Below are positions 30,877 through 42,900 of a stretch of 64,000 nucleotides of DNA, piece after piece; the first letter of the stretch is position 1; each line of letters opens with the position of its first letter. This stretch comes from Trichomonas vaginalis G3 (taxonomy: Eukaryota > Parabasalia > Trichomonadida > Trichomonadidae), in the NCBI RefSeq assembly GCF_026262505.1, contig NC_067208.1, forward strand, positions 9,929,962 through 9,993,961. The letters run 5' to 3'. The position numbers and the translations under genes were made by a program. Under the pieces are notes generated by a model. That model worked only from the letters and a program-made list of their open reading frames with translations. It ran no database searches and was not told where the DNA came from.

Positions 30877-31636
30877 ATGACAAAATTTGAAATTGAAATA
30901 GAAAATTATTGGGTACATTAACAAAACTGCAATTGAAAATGATTCTTATAATAAAAATGCTTTCATTGATCCAAATGATACTAATTATGATGTTGTTATT
31001 CCAGCAGCTATATATTACAACCGAGTATATTACTTTGTTAAGCGACTCGGAACATGTTCATTTCGAAATTTAGAAATTCGTTCATTATATTTAGGTAAAT
31101 TTGTTGAAGAAATTCAATATAGGGCTCTTGATTTCTGCCAATCATTAAAGAAAATCGAATTTGATCCAGAGTGTGCCATCAATACTATCAACGATAGTTT
31201 CCTTGTTGGTTCTAAAGTTGAAAAGATTCGCATTCCATTCACAGTCTTACAAATAGGTAAAGCTTTGTTCACCCATAATACTGTTATCAGAACACTTATT
31301 TTTGGTGGCAACAATATTATATGCAATTCTGACCTAAGTTCGTTTACAAATTTGAAAATATTTGTTTTGCCAAATTTTGAAGGCAATAGGTTCTGTAATT
31401 ATCCTGTAACTGTGATCTCTGATTTCCCTAAAGAAAAAATTGCATCATGTAATAACGAAATAAAATATTTTCATTTCATTTTTACTATAAACTTTTATAG
31501 TTTAATTCTTATTATTATTAGAGGGAATTTTATAAGTTGTCCAACCATCAACAATTTTGTAATACCTTCCTATAGAATAAAACCAATAATTTCCCCCGGG
31601 ACAACCTTCTATATATGTATATCTATACTGATTTGA
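30877..31636 (+). pseudogene. BspA-like copy, N-terminus damaged and 3' end fused
   Basis: ATG at 30877 (MTKFEIEIENYW) gives only a short frame. From 30911 the family match is open in another frame: NKTAIENDSYNKNAFIDP, YYFVKRLGTCSFRNLEI, KFVEEIQYRALDFCQSLKK, FGGNNIICNSDL, PVTVISDFPKEKIASCN. About 20 residues of the usual N-terminus are deleted at the join. It has no in-frame ATG after that point. At the 3' end the normal short hydrophobic tail is followed by read-through to 31636 into DNA that is the antisense of a VFEH fragment (31502-31944). tgtcacttttt lies at 30825-30835, about 42 bp before the ATG. Confidence 0.65.
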
Positions 31637-31944
31637 AACTAATAATCCACCCCAATAACATTCTGTTTCATGGCGATCAGCTCCAATATATAGTGGATTA
31701 TATCCAGTGACGTTGTATGGGGAAAAGGTGCCAGAATAAGTATCAACTTCGTTTATAGAATTTTTTGTTTGTTGCCAGTAGTTGAGAAGAAAAGTGAATT
31801 TAGAGTCTGAATCTCGTTCATTATCTGAAAGTTCATTAAGGATAGAATATTTGTTTTCTGTATCAACATTTAAAACTTCGGAACTATTAGCAAAGTAGAC
31901 ATCTGGTGAATTTTTATGTTCAAAAACTTTTAAAAATATATTAT
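31502..31944 (-). pseudogene. VFEH-family fragment, 5' end missing
   Basis: Open minus-strand reading without ATG: FLKVFEHKNSPDVYFANS, ENKYSILNELSDNE, FLLNYWQQTKN, INEVDTYSGTFSPYNVTGY, GLLVSNQYRYTYIEGCPGG and YWFYSIGRYY, ending at TAA (31502-31504). Closest to the copy at 6329-6812 but lacking the eight or so residues of 'YYPEISIY'. The first about 30 codons are replaced abruptly at 31945 by an inverted-repeat sequence. Its 3' half overlaps, on the opposite strand, the extended end of the BspA-like copy. Confidence 0.65.
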
Positions 31945-31947
31945 AGT

Positions 31948-32090
31948 GCTCCCAAAATCTCAGTAGTGAGGGCCCCTCAATATAAAATGTAAACCTCTGT
32001 GTATTGAATTGGGATTTGTAAACCTCACTACTCTAATTTTGATTGAGAGGGCAAGGCTCTGGACGCTTAATTTGAGGGCTTTTTTTTCTA
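31948..32090. repeat. Inverted-repeat patch at the break point
   Basis: ctcagtagtgagg (31959-31971) pairs with cctcactactc (about 32025-32035), and gcccctcaa pairs with ttgagggc near 32071. It begins exactly where the VFEH fragment is cut off, so a small inserted element is likely. No target duplication found. Confidence 0.45.
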
Positions 32091-33204
32091 TGAGATTAAG
32101 AAAAGTTTTAAGTTGAAGATTTTTACTATCTATATACAAGACAAAGAATAATAATAAATAGTTTTTTTGGAATTAATTATTAATTATTAATTAATTAAAT
32201 CCAATTGATTTTGGGTCGAAATTAAGGAATACATACTAGCTTCCATGTAGTATCCTCTTTTCGAAATGAAATTTTGTAATTTGGAAAAAAATCCAAAATA
32301 AAATTTTGATTTGGAAGAATTTTGAGCTTTGTTACTAGAGATTCAGATTTGTAGTCCCAAAACAATGTGACCATACAAATAATGGAAACATCCAGCAGGA
32401 AATGATTTGAATTTGATGGCGAATTAAGAAATTCTACTTGACCTTTTAACGCAAATGGAAAAGCATCCATTTTCTGCTAGTTTGGGTTTGCTTTTCGGCT
32501 TGTTAATTCATTTATCCATCATACCACGAAAATAATAAACGAGCATTTTTTGTTCAGAAAATTGAAATTGCATTGTTTCATCAGAATTGATGCAGTAACT
32601 AACTGTAATATATCAAAATTCATTAAAATGTCTTGATTTTGAGTTTCAAAATATTAATGATTAAAAATGTGACCCAAATTGCAAATTTTTAATAAAACCA
32701 AGCAACCCATGATGCATACTGTTATAAATCCATGAGAAAGACAGGACTAACAAAATTAGATGTTTACATTTATTCAATATTCAAAATGTTTATTTTGAAT
32801 TATCAATATAATTAAATCATATCGCATTTCATGCACGTTTTTTCTCTCAAAAAATTGAATTGCTATTCAACTGCGATGACTATATTATCGAAGTAAGTAT
32901 ACTCACGCTTTCCAATTTTAAATCGTTTATTTAGTATTGTCGATTATTGGCATTAATAACTTTGAAATTAAATCAATCATTTTTAAAAAGTGACAAAATA
33001 AAATAGCGGATATTATGATTTATGTACAACGACAACATTATTGAGTTCATTTGTAATTAAGAGAAGAATAAAATTCGAGCCTAGGATAGGAAATATGTGT
33101 GAAAACAGCACTTTTAAAATTGTAAAATACGATCTTTTTATGTTTTTCTAATTAAAGCACTTCTTATTTTAAACCAACTCATATTTAAATAACTTTGTCC
33201 TAAA
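32091..33204. other. Intergenic, no gene accepted
   Basis: A/T-rich. The 82-codon minus frame at 32222-32470 has no family features. AAAAAGTGACA lies at 32985-32995 and the next BspA-like gene starts at 33205. Confidence 0.4.
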
Positions 33205-33876
33205 ATGACGCAAATTAAATTCGGAATCTTTAATTATCTGTTAAATGATGAAAATCATGAAGCTGTTTTCGGAAGAATTAATAATACGAAAGTTAATGAT
33301 AATTCTGCCAATAAGAACGCATTTAATAACACTGCATTTACTAGTTATGATATTGTAATTCCTCCAACAATCTTTTATAACAATTCATATTATTTTGTGA
33401 AAAGGATTGGTGTTTGTGCATTCAGATTCTCTATGATTACATCATTAAGAGTTGGTAAATTTGTTGAAGAAATTCAATATAGATCTGTTGATTGGTGTTC
33501 ATATCTCAAAAAGATCGAATTTGATCGAGAATCTGCATTGACTAAAATTGATAATAGTTTTGCCGTAAATACAACAATAACTAAAATAACTATACCTTCT
33601 GGTGTTAACATTATCAATCAATATATTTTTGATCATGTTATCAAACTTAAAACTGTTTTTTATGGCGGGTCAGGAGTAAATTGTAAATCTGATTTAAATA
33701 CTTCATCGATCTCGAATATTTATGTTTTACCTAATTTCCAGAATGAAACATTTTGTAATCATTTTGTCACTGTTATGACTGAATTTCCTGATGAAAAAAC
33801 TCCATCCAGAATTAACGATATTAAATGTCTTCATTCATTTTCATATTCATATCTTTTTGTTTTCATTCTATTATAA
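33205..33876 (+). CDS. Short BspA-like leucine-rich-repeat protein
   Basis: 223 residues, same length and layout as the 30006 gene: MTQIKFGIFNYLLND, IVIPPTIFYNNSYYFVKRIG, CAFRFSMITSLRVGKFVEE, YRSVDWCSYLKKIEFD, ITKITIPSGVNIINQYIF, FYGGSGVNCKSDL, FCNHFVTVMTEFPDEKTPS and the tail FSYSYLFVFILL. BspA-type LRRs; predicted surface or membrane association through the C-terminal hydrophobic tail, since there is no N-terminal signal. Intact. The last 12 residues differ from the 30006 copy at only one position, although the middle is much more diverged, so the tail is under strong constraint or was recently homogenised. Confidence 0.8.
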   Translation: MTQIKFGIFNYLLNDENHEAVFGRINNTKVNDNSANKNAFNNTAFTSYDIVIPPTIFYNNSYYFVKRIGVCAFRFSMITSLRVGKFVEEIQYRSVDWCSYLKKIEFDRESALTKIDNSFAVNTTITKITIPSGVNIINQYIFDHVIKLKTVFYGGSGVNCKSDLNTSSISNIYVLPNFQNETFCNHFVTVMTEFPDEKTPSRINDIKCLHSFSYSYLFVFILL

Positions 33877-33985
33877 ACTTTATTTTTTCTATCAAAAATT
33901 ATTCGTCAAGCTTATTTCATTTTATTCTACAATGCATATGTCAAAAATGCACAAAAAATGATTGATTAGTGTCACTTTTTGTGTA

Positions 33986-34551
33986 TGGAAGAATTTTATC
34001 TTCCTATCAATTTAGTTGGAATGAATTCTTTTCAGAAGTACTTTCAAAAGAAGCATATAACAAGAAGAAAGAAAGACTTTCTTCTGAAAATAAGAATTAT
34101 TATGTAAGCGACTGTGTTTTTTGATGAGAATATAAACTCATGTGCTATATATTTTAGCACTTCTCAATCTTCAACTAAATTATTAGTTGAAATGACAAAC
34201 TTTGTAAATTGTAGTAGTTCTGGACAAGGTGGAAGTTTATTTTTTTCATATGCAGGTGAATGCGTCCAAAATCAGATAACAAGTTTACTGTCAAAGATAA
34301 CAACAATAGAAGCCATTGGTGTTTATTGTTATTCTGAAATTTCTGATCAAAATTCTTTCAAGAATGCAATAATTCACTCTTCAATTAGCAAAAACGGAGA
34401 TGAAAGTTATTACAGAGTGGATAGCATTTACCTTGAAAAAGGACAAATTAATTTTACAAATTCAAATATTTCTCATTCAAAAATATTTGGAAGAGGTAAT
34501 TTAGAATTTAAAAACTATAAATCCGAGTCAAAAGCTTGGGTTATCCTGTAG
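33986..34551 (+). pseudogene. Pmp-like protein, broken copy
   Basis: The first part reads in one frame (WNEFFSEVLSKEAYNKKKER, NYYVSDCVF) without an ATG. After a T-run at 34116-34121 it continues in the next frame (FFDENINSCAIYFSTS, MTNFVNCSSSGQGGSLFF, INFTNSNISHSKIFG). GGSLFF and NCSSSG fit the Pmp-like beta-helix repeat pattern. The frame ends early (AWVIL) without the usual tail. tgtcacttttt lies just upstream (33970-33980). At least one frameshift, plus truncation. Confidence 0.55.
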
Positions 34552-35490
34552 GTGCAAAAAATGCGCAAAAACGATTATTTTGAATTGAATTTGCGCATTT
34601 TAAAATATTTCCGTGTGACGATTATTTCATGTACGTATCTCATTATCTAAAACGATTGGTAATGAATGAGATATATCATGAAGTTTATTAATGAATGTGT
34701 AAAAAATATATTTAGTTAGATTATGTATGTTAGTAAATTTAAGATATCATTTTGCTAAATATAGAAGCTAATCATGTATACATTCAGTGAATGATAGAAA
34801 ATAATTTTTAACAATGATATAATGAGATAAAAATATATGTTATCGTATATTGCCAATGATTTGATATTTCTATCTTTTCCAAATTACGGTATTCATATGT
34901 TGATTATATCAGTTAAATATAAATAGAATGTTAATGATTATAGTTTAATTGAATAGCTGTATTTTGCTACTTAAACACAATAATTGAAGCATTATATTGA
35001 ATTTGCAATATTATACCAAATAGATGATACATTATATCAATACTAGCGAAGATAATATATATTATAAAACATAAAGCATAAATTGCTTTATTAATTTCAA
35101 ATAATTTAGCAAAAGTGCAAATAAATAGTAATTAACTTGAATAGTGTTATGTTCTATATATCTATATCACATGTAGTTGGTTTTTTTTTGAGAAATAAAT
35201 TAGAATCTGATACTGTTTGCTAGTTTGTGAAAAAAATTCAGATGACTCATTGAATTTAATTTAAATTTCAATAAAAATTATCGTAATTCGAAATTTTTAT
35301 ATTTAATAAATCAAAGCTTCTATTTAATTTTACAACGAAAATAAAAAAATGACATTTTCGATTTTTTCATAAGAATATTTTTTACGTTAATTGGAAGCCA
35401 TTTTTGTTAAACCTACACTTCATTCAGCCAAACGCTCTATTTTTGCTAGTATTTCAAGTTAGGGTATTTTGTACTGAGGAAGGTAATCGT

Positions 35491-35710
35491 TTTGTAAACT
35501 CAGTTGGTAAAATTCGAACTTCTTTTTTCTCGATGCAATAAATCAAACTACAAGTTTACTAAATGAGTTTACAAATGTAAAGCATATCCCAATCCTTTAC
35601 ATTTGTAAACTCAGTTGGTAAAATTCGAACTTCTTTTTTCTCGATGCAATAAATCAAACTACAAGTTTACTAAATGAGTTTACAAATGTAAAACATATCC
35701 CAATCCTTTA
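35491..35710. repeat. 111-bp unit, two copies, palindromic ends
   Basis: Copies start at 35491 and 35602 and are almost identical. Each begins tttgtaaactcagttgg and ends near ctaaatgagtttacaaatg, so tgtaaactca pairs with tgagtttaca within each unit. Looks like a tandemly duplicated foldback element. Confidence 0.75.
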
Positions 35711-35924
35711 AAAAAAACGTGTATTGTGTATTTCGAAAAAGTAACTGCAGGATTTTGGGTAATTTTGTAATATACAGATCTAATGATGTATGTTCGAATA
35801 ATTAAAATATAGAAAAAGTTATTAAAATTAAATTAAATGTTTAATAAATAAATAGATTGGGTTTTTTATATTGACATTTAAAATTTGAATTAAAGAATAA
35901 AACAACTATAGTGTATTATTCATT

Positions 35925-36075
35925 CTTGTCGGTCGAAGTTCCGGAATCAGAATGTGATTGCGGAGCAGTGTTCCATTCCGAGGTACTTGCATAGGCAATG
36001 TCCCCGGAATGGAACTGAAAGACCAACAAGAGTGTACTATTCACTCTTGTCGGTCGAAGATTTGCTATTAGAATC
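35925..36075. repeat. GC-richer patch with direct and inverted repeats
   Basis: attcattcttgtcggtcgaag (about 35918-35938) and attcactcttgtcggtcgaag (about 36039-36059) are direct repeats. Between them gaccaacaagagtg is an inverted relative, and ccggaatcagaa/ccggaatggaac adds further similarity. It stands out against about 75-80% A/T surroundings. Not a tRNA fold as far as I can see. Confidence 0.5.
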
Positions 36076-36946
36076 TGAATTCATATCAATCTATCATTCT
36101 TCCATTCTTGCTGTTTAATTATCTCTCAAACATACTCACAAAATTATATAATTTCTGCATCATCTTATAATTTATATTTCTTTTTCGTTTATTAACGTAC
36201 TTTTTTCACACCGTTTTTCTTATATTTACAAAATAATGCTTTAACCATATTAGTGTTTTCTATATAAATTCATTTCTTTCAATAAATATCTTACCTATTT
36301 ACTAATATAGTGTATTCTTTCAATATATTAATCGGATTCATATGGTTTTTCACCATTGTATACAAATTCGACATGTAATTTCAGTTCAACCATGGTCATC
36401 TCATGCTAACTCTTTTTTCAACAAATAGAAATATTATCTGACAAACAAACGTGAGAATCCTAATCTACTATATAACATTTAACATAATACAAGTATTCGC
36501 TAAAGGCAGAAGTAACAATTTAGAAATCGGATAGAAAATTAGTTAGAAATTTACATTCTAACTTAACCCTATCATTTGGCATTGGTATTACTAATCATTT
36601 TTGAAATAAATGAATTCTGCTCGATAAACCTACCTTTTTATAATTTTTCGTTTTTTCTGGAAATTCCGTCTTATTGAGTTAATTTCATCTTATTGTCTCA
36701 TAGCAGGATTTTATTATTAAGTTGTATCTAATAAAAATGTGATTGTTTTATTTATTTATCTTGATCATATTGCTCCATGTGATTGAGAAAATTATCCTCG
36801 GGCTGATTTTTTAACCTTATTCTATCGTTGACCCACCTCAGAAATTTGAAAACCTAAGATAAACACAAGTATCTACATTTAAACACATATATTTTCTTGG
36901 TTAATCTTGAAAAGTGTAAGCAATTTCAATCCTAGTTACAGGCGGG

Positions 36947-39900
36947 ATGTCTTTTCCTCCCCTTTCTAAGCTCGTTGATGCAATGACAGAGTTTATAACA
37001 GGGATGGAAAAAGATCATGCCTATACCAACACTTTATGGACAAAACTTCGCTTTGTTTTCATTGATTTATGTAATAAAAAAGCAATTTACGATTTAACGC
37101 CGAAATCTTTTGAATTATTACAGAAAATCATGGCTATGGAAGACTTTGAGAAGCATATTGGTAAGAATATGGTTCTTTCTATCTTTCCATCATTAAAATA
37201 TAAATATCAGATGCAAAATCTAGGAGATCAACCAGTAAAACTATTAAAAATACAAGAACCAACTATGTCTTCGCGAGATTCTGTAAGAAAAACAATACGA
37301 AAGAGCTTAGAATTTCCAACAGATAAAATTCCTCGAAATTGTAAGATACCAACAGACTTCAATAGGCGATCAAGCAGATCAAATTCAAGTAAAAGTGATA
37401 ATTCATCTACAAATGGATCCATATCTAAATTCGATTATGAAAAATTTAATCATAGAAAGCGAACTAGAATAGATAGAGAGCAATTTGATACAATACGAAA
37501 GAAAACATCTGCATGGAACCTAGGAAATGACATTCATAATGAAACAGATGCCCTTGCTTACGTTGCATCAACAGATCCTGATCAAGATGACATCCAATTC
37601 CATTTCGGAAAAGCACAAAGCAATGTGAACAGATACCAAATGTCAATTTACAGTCAACTCCCAAACGAACACGAATTTGAGACAATTACAAAAAGAGGAG
37701 TTTTTTCAGCCAGAAATGGAGGTGAATCAGAATTTGTACCAATAGATGAATTCATTGAAAGTAAAACAGATTACGAAATGGTCCATCAGCTTCAATTCTT
37801 TACTTCTTTCAAAGTTAATAAATTATTTATGAAATGGAAGCTGATGTACTTCAAAAGATCATTTAAATCAAAGCTTGCAAAGTTTAATGAAATATGCTAC
37901 TCAACAAAACCTGTTTTTCCTGTTGTAATTTCGGAATTTCGAAAAGAATTGTTTTCATTAAAAAATTACCAAGTATTTCCTATAAGAGATGATGGAAATG
38001 TAGGATATGATGACCAAATACAAACTTTTAAGGAGATATTTTTGAATTTTTCTCAAAAATCAAATGAAATTTCTGACAAAATGCTTTTTGCACTTCTTGA
38101 ATTCGCAAAAAGACTAAACAAAGAATATAAAGAACTCGTGACCCAAGAAACAGCGAGTTTTCTGAACGATGACAAAATTCCATCTGATTTGTATTACATA
38201 AACAAAGTTCCTAACAAAAAGAGCCTCGGAATACGTGAAGAAAGGGAACTAAAGGCTAAATACAAACAGTTACTTGCTTATTATCAATTAGAAATTTCCC
38301 AAATTCCGAATTTTTTTAAGTTCCTTGACAAAATGATCACATCTTTCTTCCTTCAGATGTTTCAAGACCAGTTCCATTATTTCTCCAACATTTTCATTGA
38401 ATCCTCCCATCAAATGAAATTAAATATAATATTAGACTACAATGATCATGATATTGTATTCAAACCATCACTAGAAGAAGCACAAGCACTCGTTAATGAC
38501 CATATCAACAATCTGCTTGATAATCTAATGACTTTTATCCGACCAATTCGAATTGATCAGAGTGGATCCGAGAAACTCAAAGAATTATCAGATAAATCGA
38601 GAACAATAGCCGATATAATACAATCTGATGCCAAGTTCTCCAAAGATTTAGAAGGAATTATGAATGTAATGAAATTATCTTTCAAAAAAGCCAATGAAAC
38701 ATACAATTGTTACCGTCCTTCAGCTGTTACAATAGCGCAGTTCAGATATAAGTGGCCGAAAATGAAAAACGACACTTCCGATCCAACAATTTTTATTACG
38801 AATCTTTCGAAATTGACGGAAATACAATCCAAAGTTCAAGGATTCAAGAATATCTATGAATTCGACTTGTTAAGAGTTGATTGTCGTAATTTAAGAACTT
38901 TTATATTGAATTTTGTTGAAAAAACAATTGAAGAAAACAACAAAATTTTATTTACTGAATTTGAAAACATTTGTACTAGTTTTGTAAGAGATGTCTATAC
39001 TATAATGGAAACAATGACATTATCTAATGATACTCTTGAAGGAGCAGCTGCTTTCGCGCAAAACATGACAATTGCGAAATCAAAAATTCCTCAATTTCAA
39101 AAAACATTTTACATAATAAATTCAATTTACAACAGAGCATTGACACATGCATCAATGCTTATTCCTGTTCTCATTATACATTTGAAGTCCGTTAAAACAG
39201 CAAACGAAAGATTGGAAAGAGCTTTCGAAACAGGCGAAAATCAAATGAGAGAAAATTCTCTAAAATCAAAAGAAATGATCGGCCAAAGACAAAAAGTGCT
39301 TGAAGAAAGATTAGAACAACTTGATAGACAAATGAGAACACAGTTCGGATCATTCGAATCCAATATTTCCGCTGAAACTGCTATGAATGATTTGAAAAAA
39401 GTTATTGAAAAAACTGACAATTTACAAGAAGATGTCAATTTATTTGTTGTTTTAGCGAACAAGCTGAATTACAATGAATATGATTTCAGTGAAATCAAAA
39501 CTATAAGAGATAAGTTATCAAATGAATTGGAACAATGGAAAACTTACTCAGAATTCATGCAAAATATCAATGTTTATTATGATTCTCCTGTAAAAGAAAT
39601 AAATTACAGAGGATTGATACAATTCTTGAATAATAATAGTGAAAGAGAACTAAGATCAAAGAAACATCCTTTGTTCGATAAAATGGCAAATAGTTTCAGT
39701 TTTTTATATCAATATTTGTCACTTTTTAAGTCATTTTCTAAATTAATTTTTGATCAAAACCAATGGGAAATGGCCTTCAAAATATTGTTTACTAAGAATG
39801 ATAATACATTGACATTGCGGAAATTCTTGAATCCAATGTTATTGAATTATATTGATGACTTGAATATTTTCATAATGAATCAGTTAGAAAAAGCAGATTT

Positions 39901-42900
39901 AAATCAAACTTTCGATCGTTATATCTTCAACATGAAGAACTTGAAGTTTGTTTTGTTCGATTCGAAGAGATTGAACACAAAAGTAATCTCTTTCCCTGCA
40001 ATCTATGAAGCACAAAATACTTGTGAAGACTTCTTAGTTTATTTGAATTCTCTGAAAAATTCAACTTTCTTTACAACTATTGAAAAACAGATAATTTATT
40101 GGGATATAAAAATCAAAGATATCATCAAAATACTGGATTATATCATTGATTTCCAAACACAGTATATATCTTTGTCTGCTGCTACGACATCTACTTTTTG
40201 TTCATTGCATTATGTCAATGAATTTAATTTGAAACATTTTGTTGATGAATTTTTCAGAAATTTCATAAAGCAAATTGAATATAATCCATCAATTCTCAGT
40301 TTCACTTCTAAACTGGATCCTGAGAATCCTATAACTGATTTAACTAATAAAAGGAAACACACAATCAAAGATATCATTAGCATGAAACAATCTGCTTTGC
40401 AACCATTGATTTCGAATAAAATTAATGAACCAATTTGCAAAGAAAACAATTTGACATTGAACGGAGATTTGTTGTTAAAATGCTTGAAAGAAGCTGAAAA
40501 TAGAAGTCGTCATTTACTTTCTAAAATGGGATATATCATTGACCAAATGAGAAACCAATATCCAAGGTTGTTTTTGTGCAATGATGAATCAGTTATAAGA
40601 ATAATTTTGGCATGCGGAAATGTTAATTGTTTAGTTGATGATTTTTTGCCTGTTTTCCCTTCTTTGAGTCGTTTCCAATGCAATGGAAATACTATTATGG
40701 GAGCAATCTCAACGCGTGGAGAGATGCTACAGTTTAGAAACGATTTCATGGTGGAAAATATTTCTCCAATCGAAATTTTAAAGAGAACAGAATATGAAAT
40801 GAAAATTGCTGTGAAAGCTTCGATTTTTGAAGCACTCCCTGCACATGATTTCACTACTCCTAGTCAGTGGATCATGAGATATAACAGTCAAGCGTTAGTT
40901 ATTGCTGAATCAATTTATTTTTCAAGACAAATTAATTCTATTTTGTCAAAAACTTCGGAAAAAAGAGAATGGAAAGAAATATTTGAGAAAAATCAAAAGA
41001 TGCTTCAAGATATTTGTAGTAATATCGAATCATCTCCTTCTAAATGTCAGTCATTGTCTGTTTTGGCTGCATTAAAAATCAGACAAATTGAAATTTTGAA
41101 AGAAATCAAAAAAGATGATAATTTTTCCATCGAAAACTTTTCATGGCAAAGGCATCCATCACATTTCGTAACAAGCGAACGTGGTGATGAATACATTAAT
41201 ATCAAATGTGGAACATTCACGTTCAGATATGGTTGCGAAATGATAAGTGAACCTGATTTTTGGCCAATGACAAATTCAGAAGAAGAATTTTTCATTGCGA
41301 TTGCAAGTTCAATGAAACAACCTGAGATATCAATGATCAAACAAATGACAGGTAACAGATACCTCGTTAAAGCATTCAGTGATTTCGCTGGCTTGCCTTA
41401 TTACAATGTTGAGAAACTCAACAACCAAATTTTGACAGCTTTGTTTAAATTGAAATGTGTCATAAATGTCATTGATATGAAACAAATTCCGAACTCATTC
41501 CCAAGCTTTTATGGAATATTGGAGAACAGAAACCAAATCCTTAAATGTGAAAATAATTTCACTAAAATCGATTTCGATAATTGGAATTCTTTGATATCGA
41601 TAAATCAAACTGAAATTCCTTCTTGGATTAGAAAAAGACTCCGACCAATTTACGTCAATGAAATAAATCCAAATGATTTGATGCAAAAACTCAGCAAAAT
41701 AAGACCAAATATCAAAATACCAATGAATATCGGATTTGATTACCTCGAGAAAACAATCAAACTCCATAACTTCAAACAAATACTTAATAACAACAATTCA
41801 GAAACAAATTCAAATACAGTTCAATTTTTCTGTTGGTTTGATATTTCTGAATTTATTTTGACAAATAAAATTGTCACTTTTAAGAATGCGACATCATTCC
41901 ACATTCCTACAACATTGAACAAGAAAATTGATGAACTGACAACAATATTTGATAGATACGATTCATTCGAATATCATTCACAAGTTCCTTATTTCCCACA
42001 AATAGAATACAACACAAAAATTGACATCATTAATTTTGACACAAAATTGTTGATTTTGACAATTTTATCAGCATTGAAAGACAAAATTGACATTGCAACA
42101 ATGGAATTAATTGATGTCAATGAAGACATGACAGTTCTGAAAATTGTTGGTGTTCGACCAATTTTCATTCGCTTGTTTAAAGCTGATAAACAAAATCAAA
42201 AACCAAATGCATGGTTATCTCCTGTTTTACAACCGATTGATATCATTAAAATGGCTTTGCAGAACCAAGATCTCGTTGAACAAATCAAAGTTTTGGAGCC
42301 ATTAATCACTGTTTTCCAATCAAATGCTGCTGAAACTTATTTCGATCCATTAAATATTTCACTTTCAAAATTGGCAATTTTAAGATCAGTTATCAATGTT
42401 AAAAAGAAGCCAATTTTGGAGGCAATTGACACTGTTTTCCACAACAAAGAACCAATTGACCAAAAATTCGAAATACAAACAGCTTTGTCAGAATTCAAAC
42501 CGATAGTTATCGTTGGTGACGATAAAAATTGGAGAAAAGAAACTCTCAAAAATTTGATTAATTCAAATACGAAACAAAGTGATTTTGTTTTGTTTTCTTC
42601 TTCGTTTAATGAGTTCCTTGATATTCCTTTGTGTATCAAATACGAGAATATCACAAAGAACATCTATAGACCTTGTTTCGATGGTGAAACTTATCTTTGT
42701 TTGTCTGATTATCAAAATTCTTCAGATTTCATTCAAAATTTTGTCACTTCACTTTTTGTTTTTAATTGTGTTAATTCAAAAAGTTATGGAAAATACATTA
42801 GAATGACAAAAATACACTTGATCATTACAACATCACAGATATCTGACTTCGTAAATATCGGAAGATCTTATTTCCCAATTTTACAACCACAAAATGTCAC

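Larger units (their letters stand above)
34552..36946. other. 2.4 kb upstream of the dynein gene, repeats only
   Basis: No coding frame. Contains a 3'-flank string tgcaaaaaatgcgcaaaaac at 34553, a duplicated 111-bp palindromic unit (35491-35710) and a GC-richer repeated patch (35925-36075). The last kilobase before the dynein ATG is plain A/T-rich sequence. Confidence 0.5.

Noticed and set aside
31501-31636. C-terminal extension of the BspA-like copy as real protein
   Set aside because: That DNA is the antisense of a VFEH coding fragment, so the extension is read-through.
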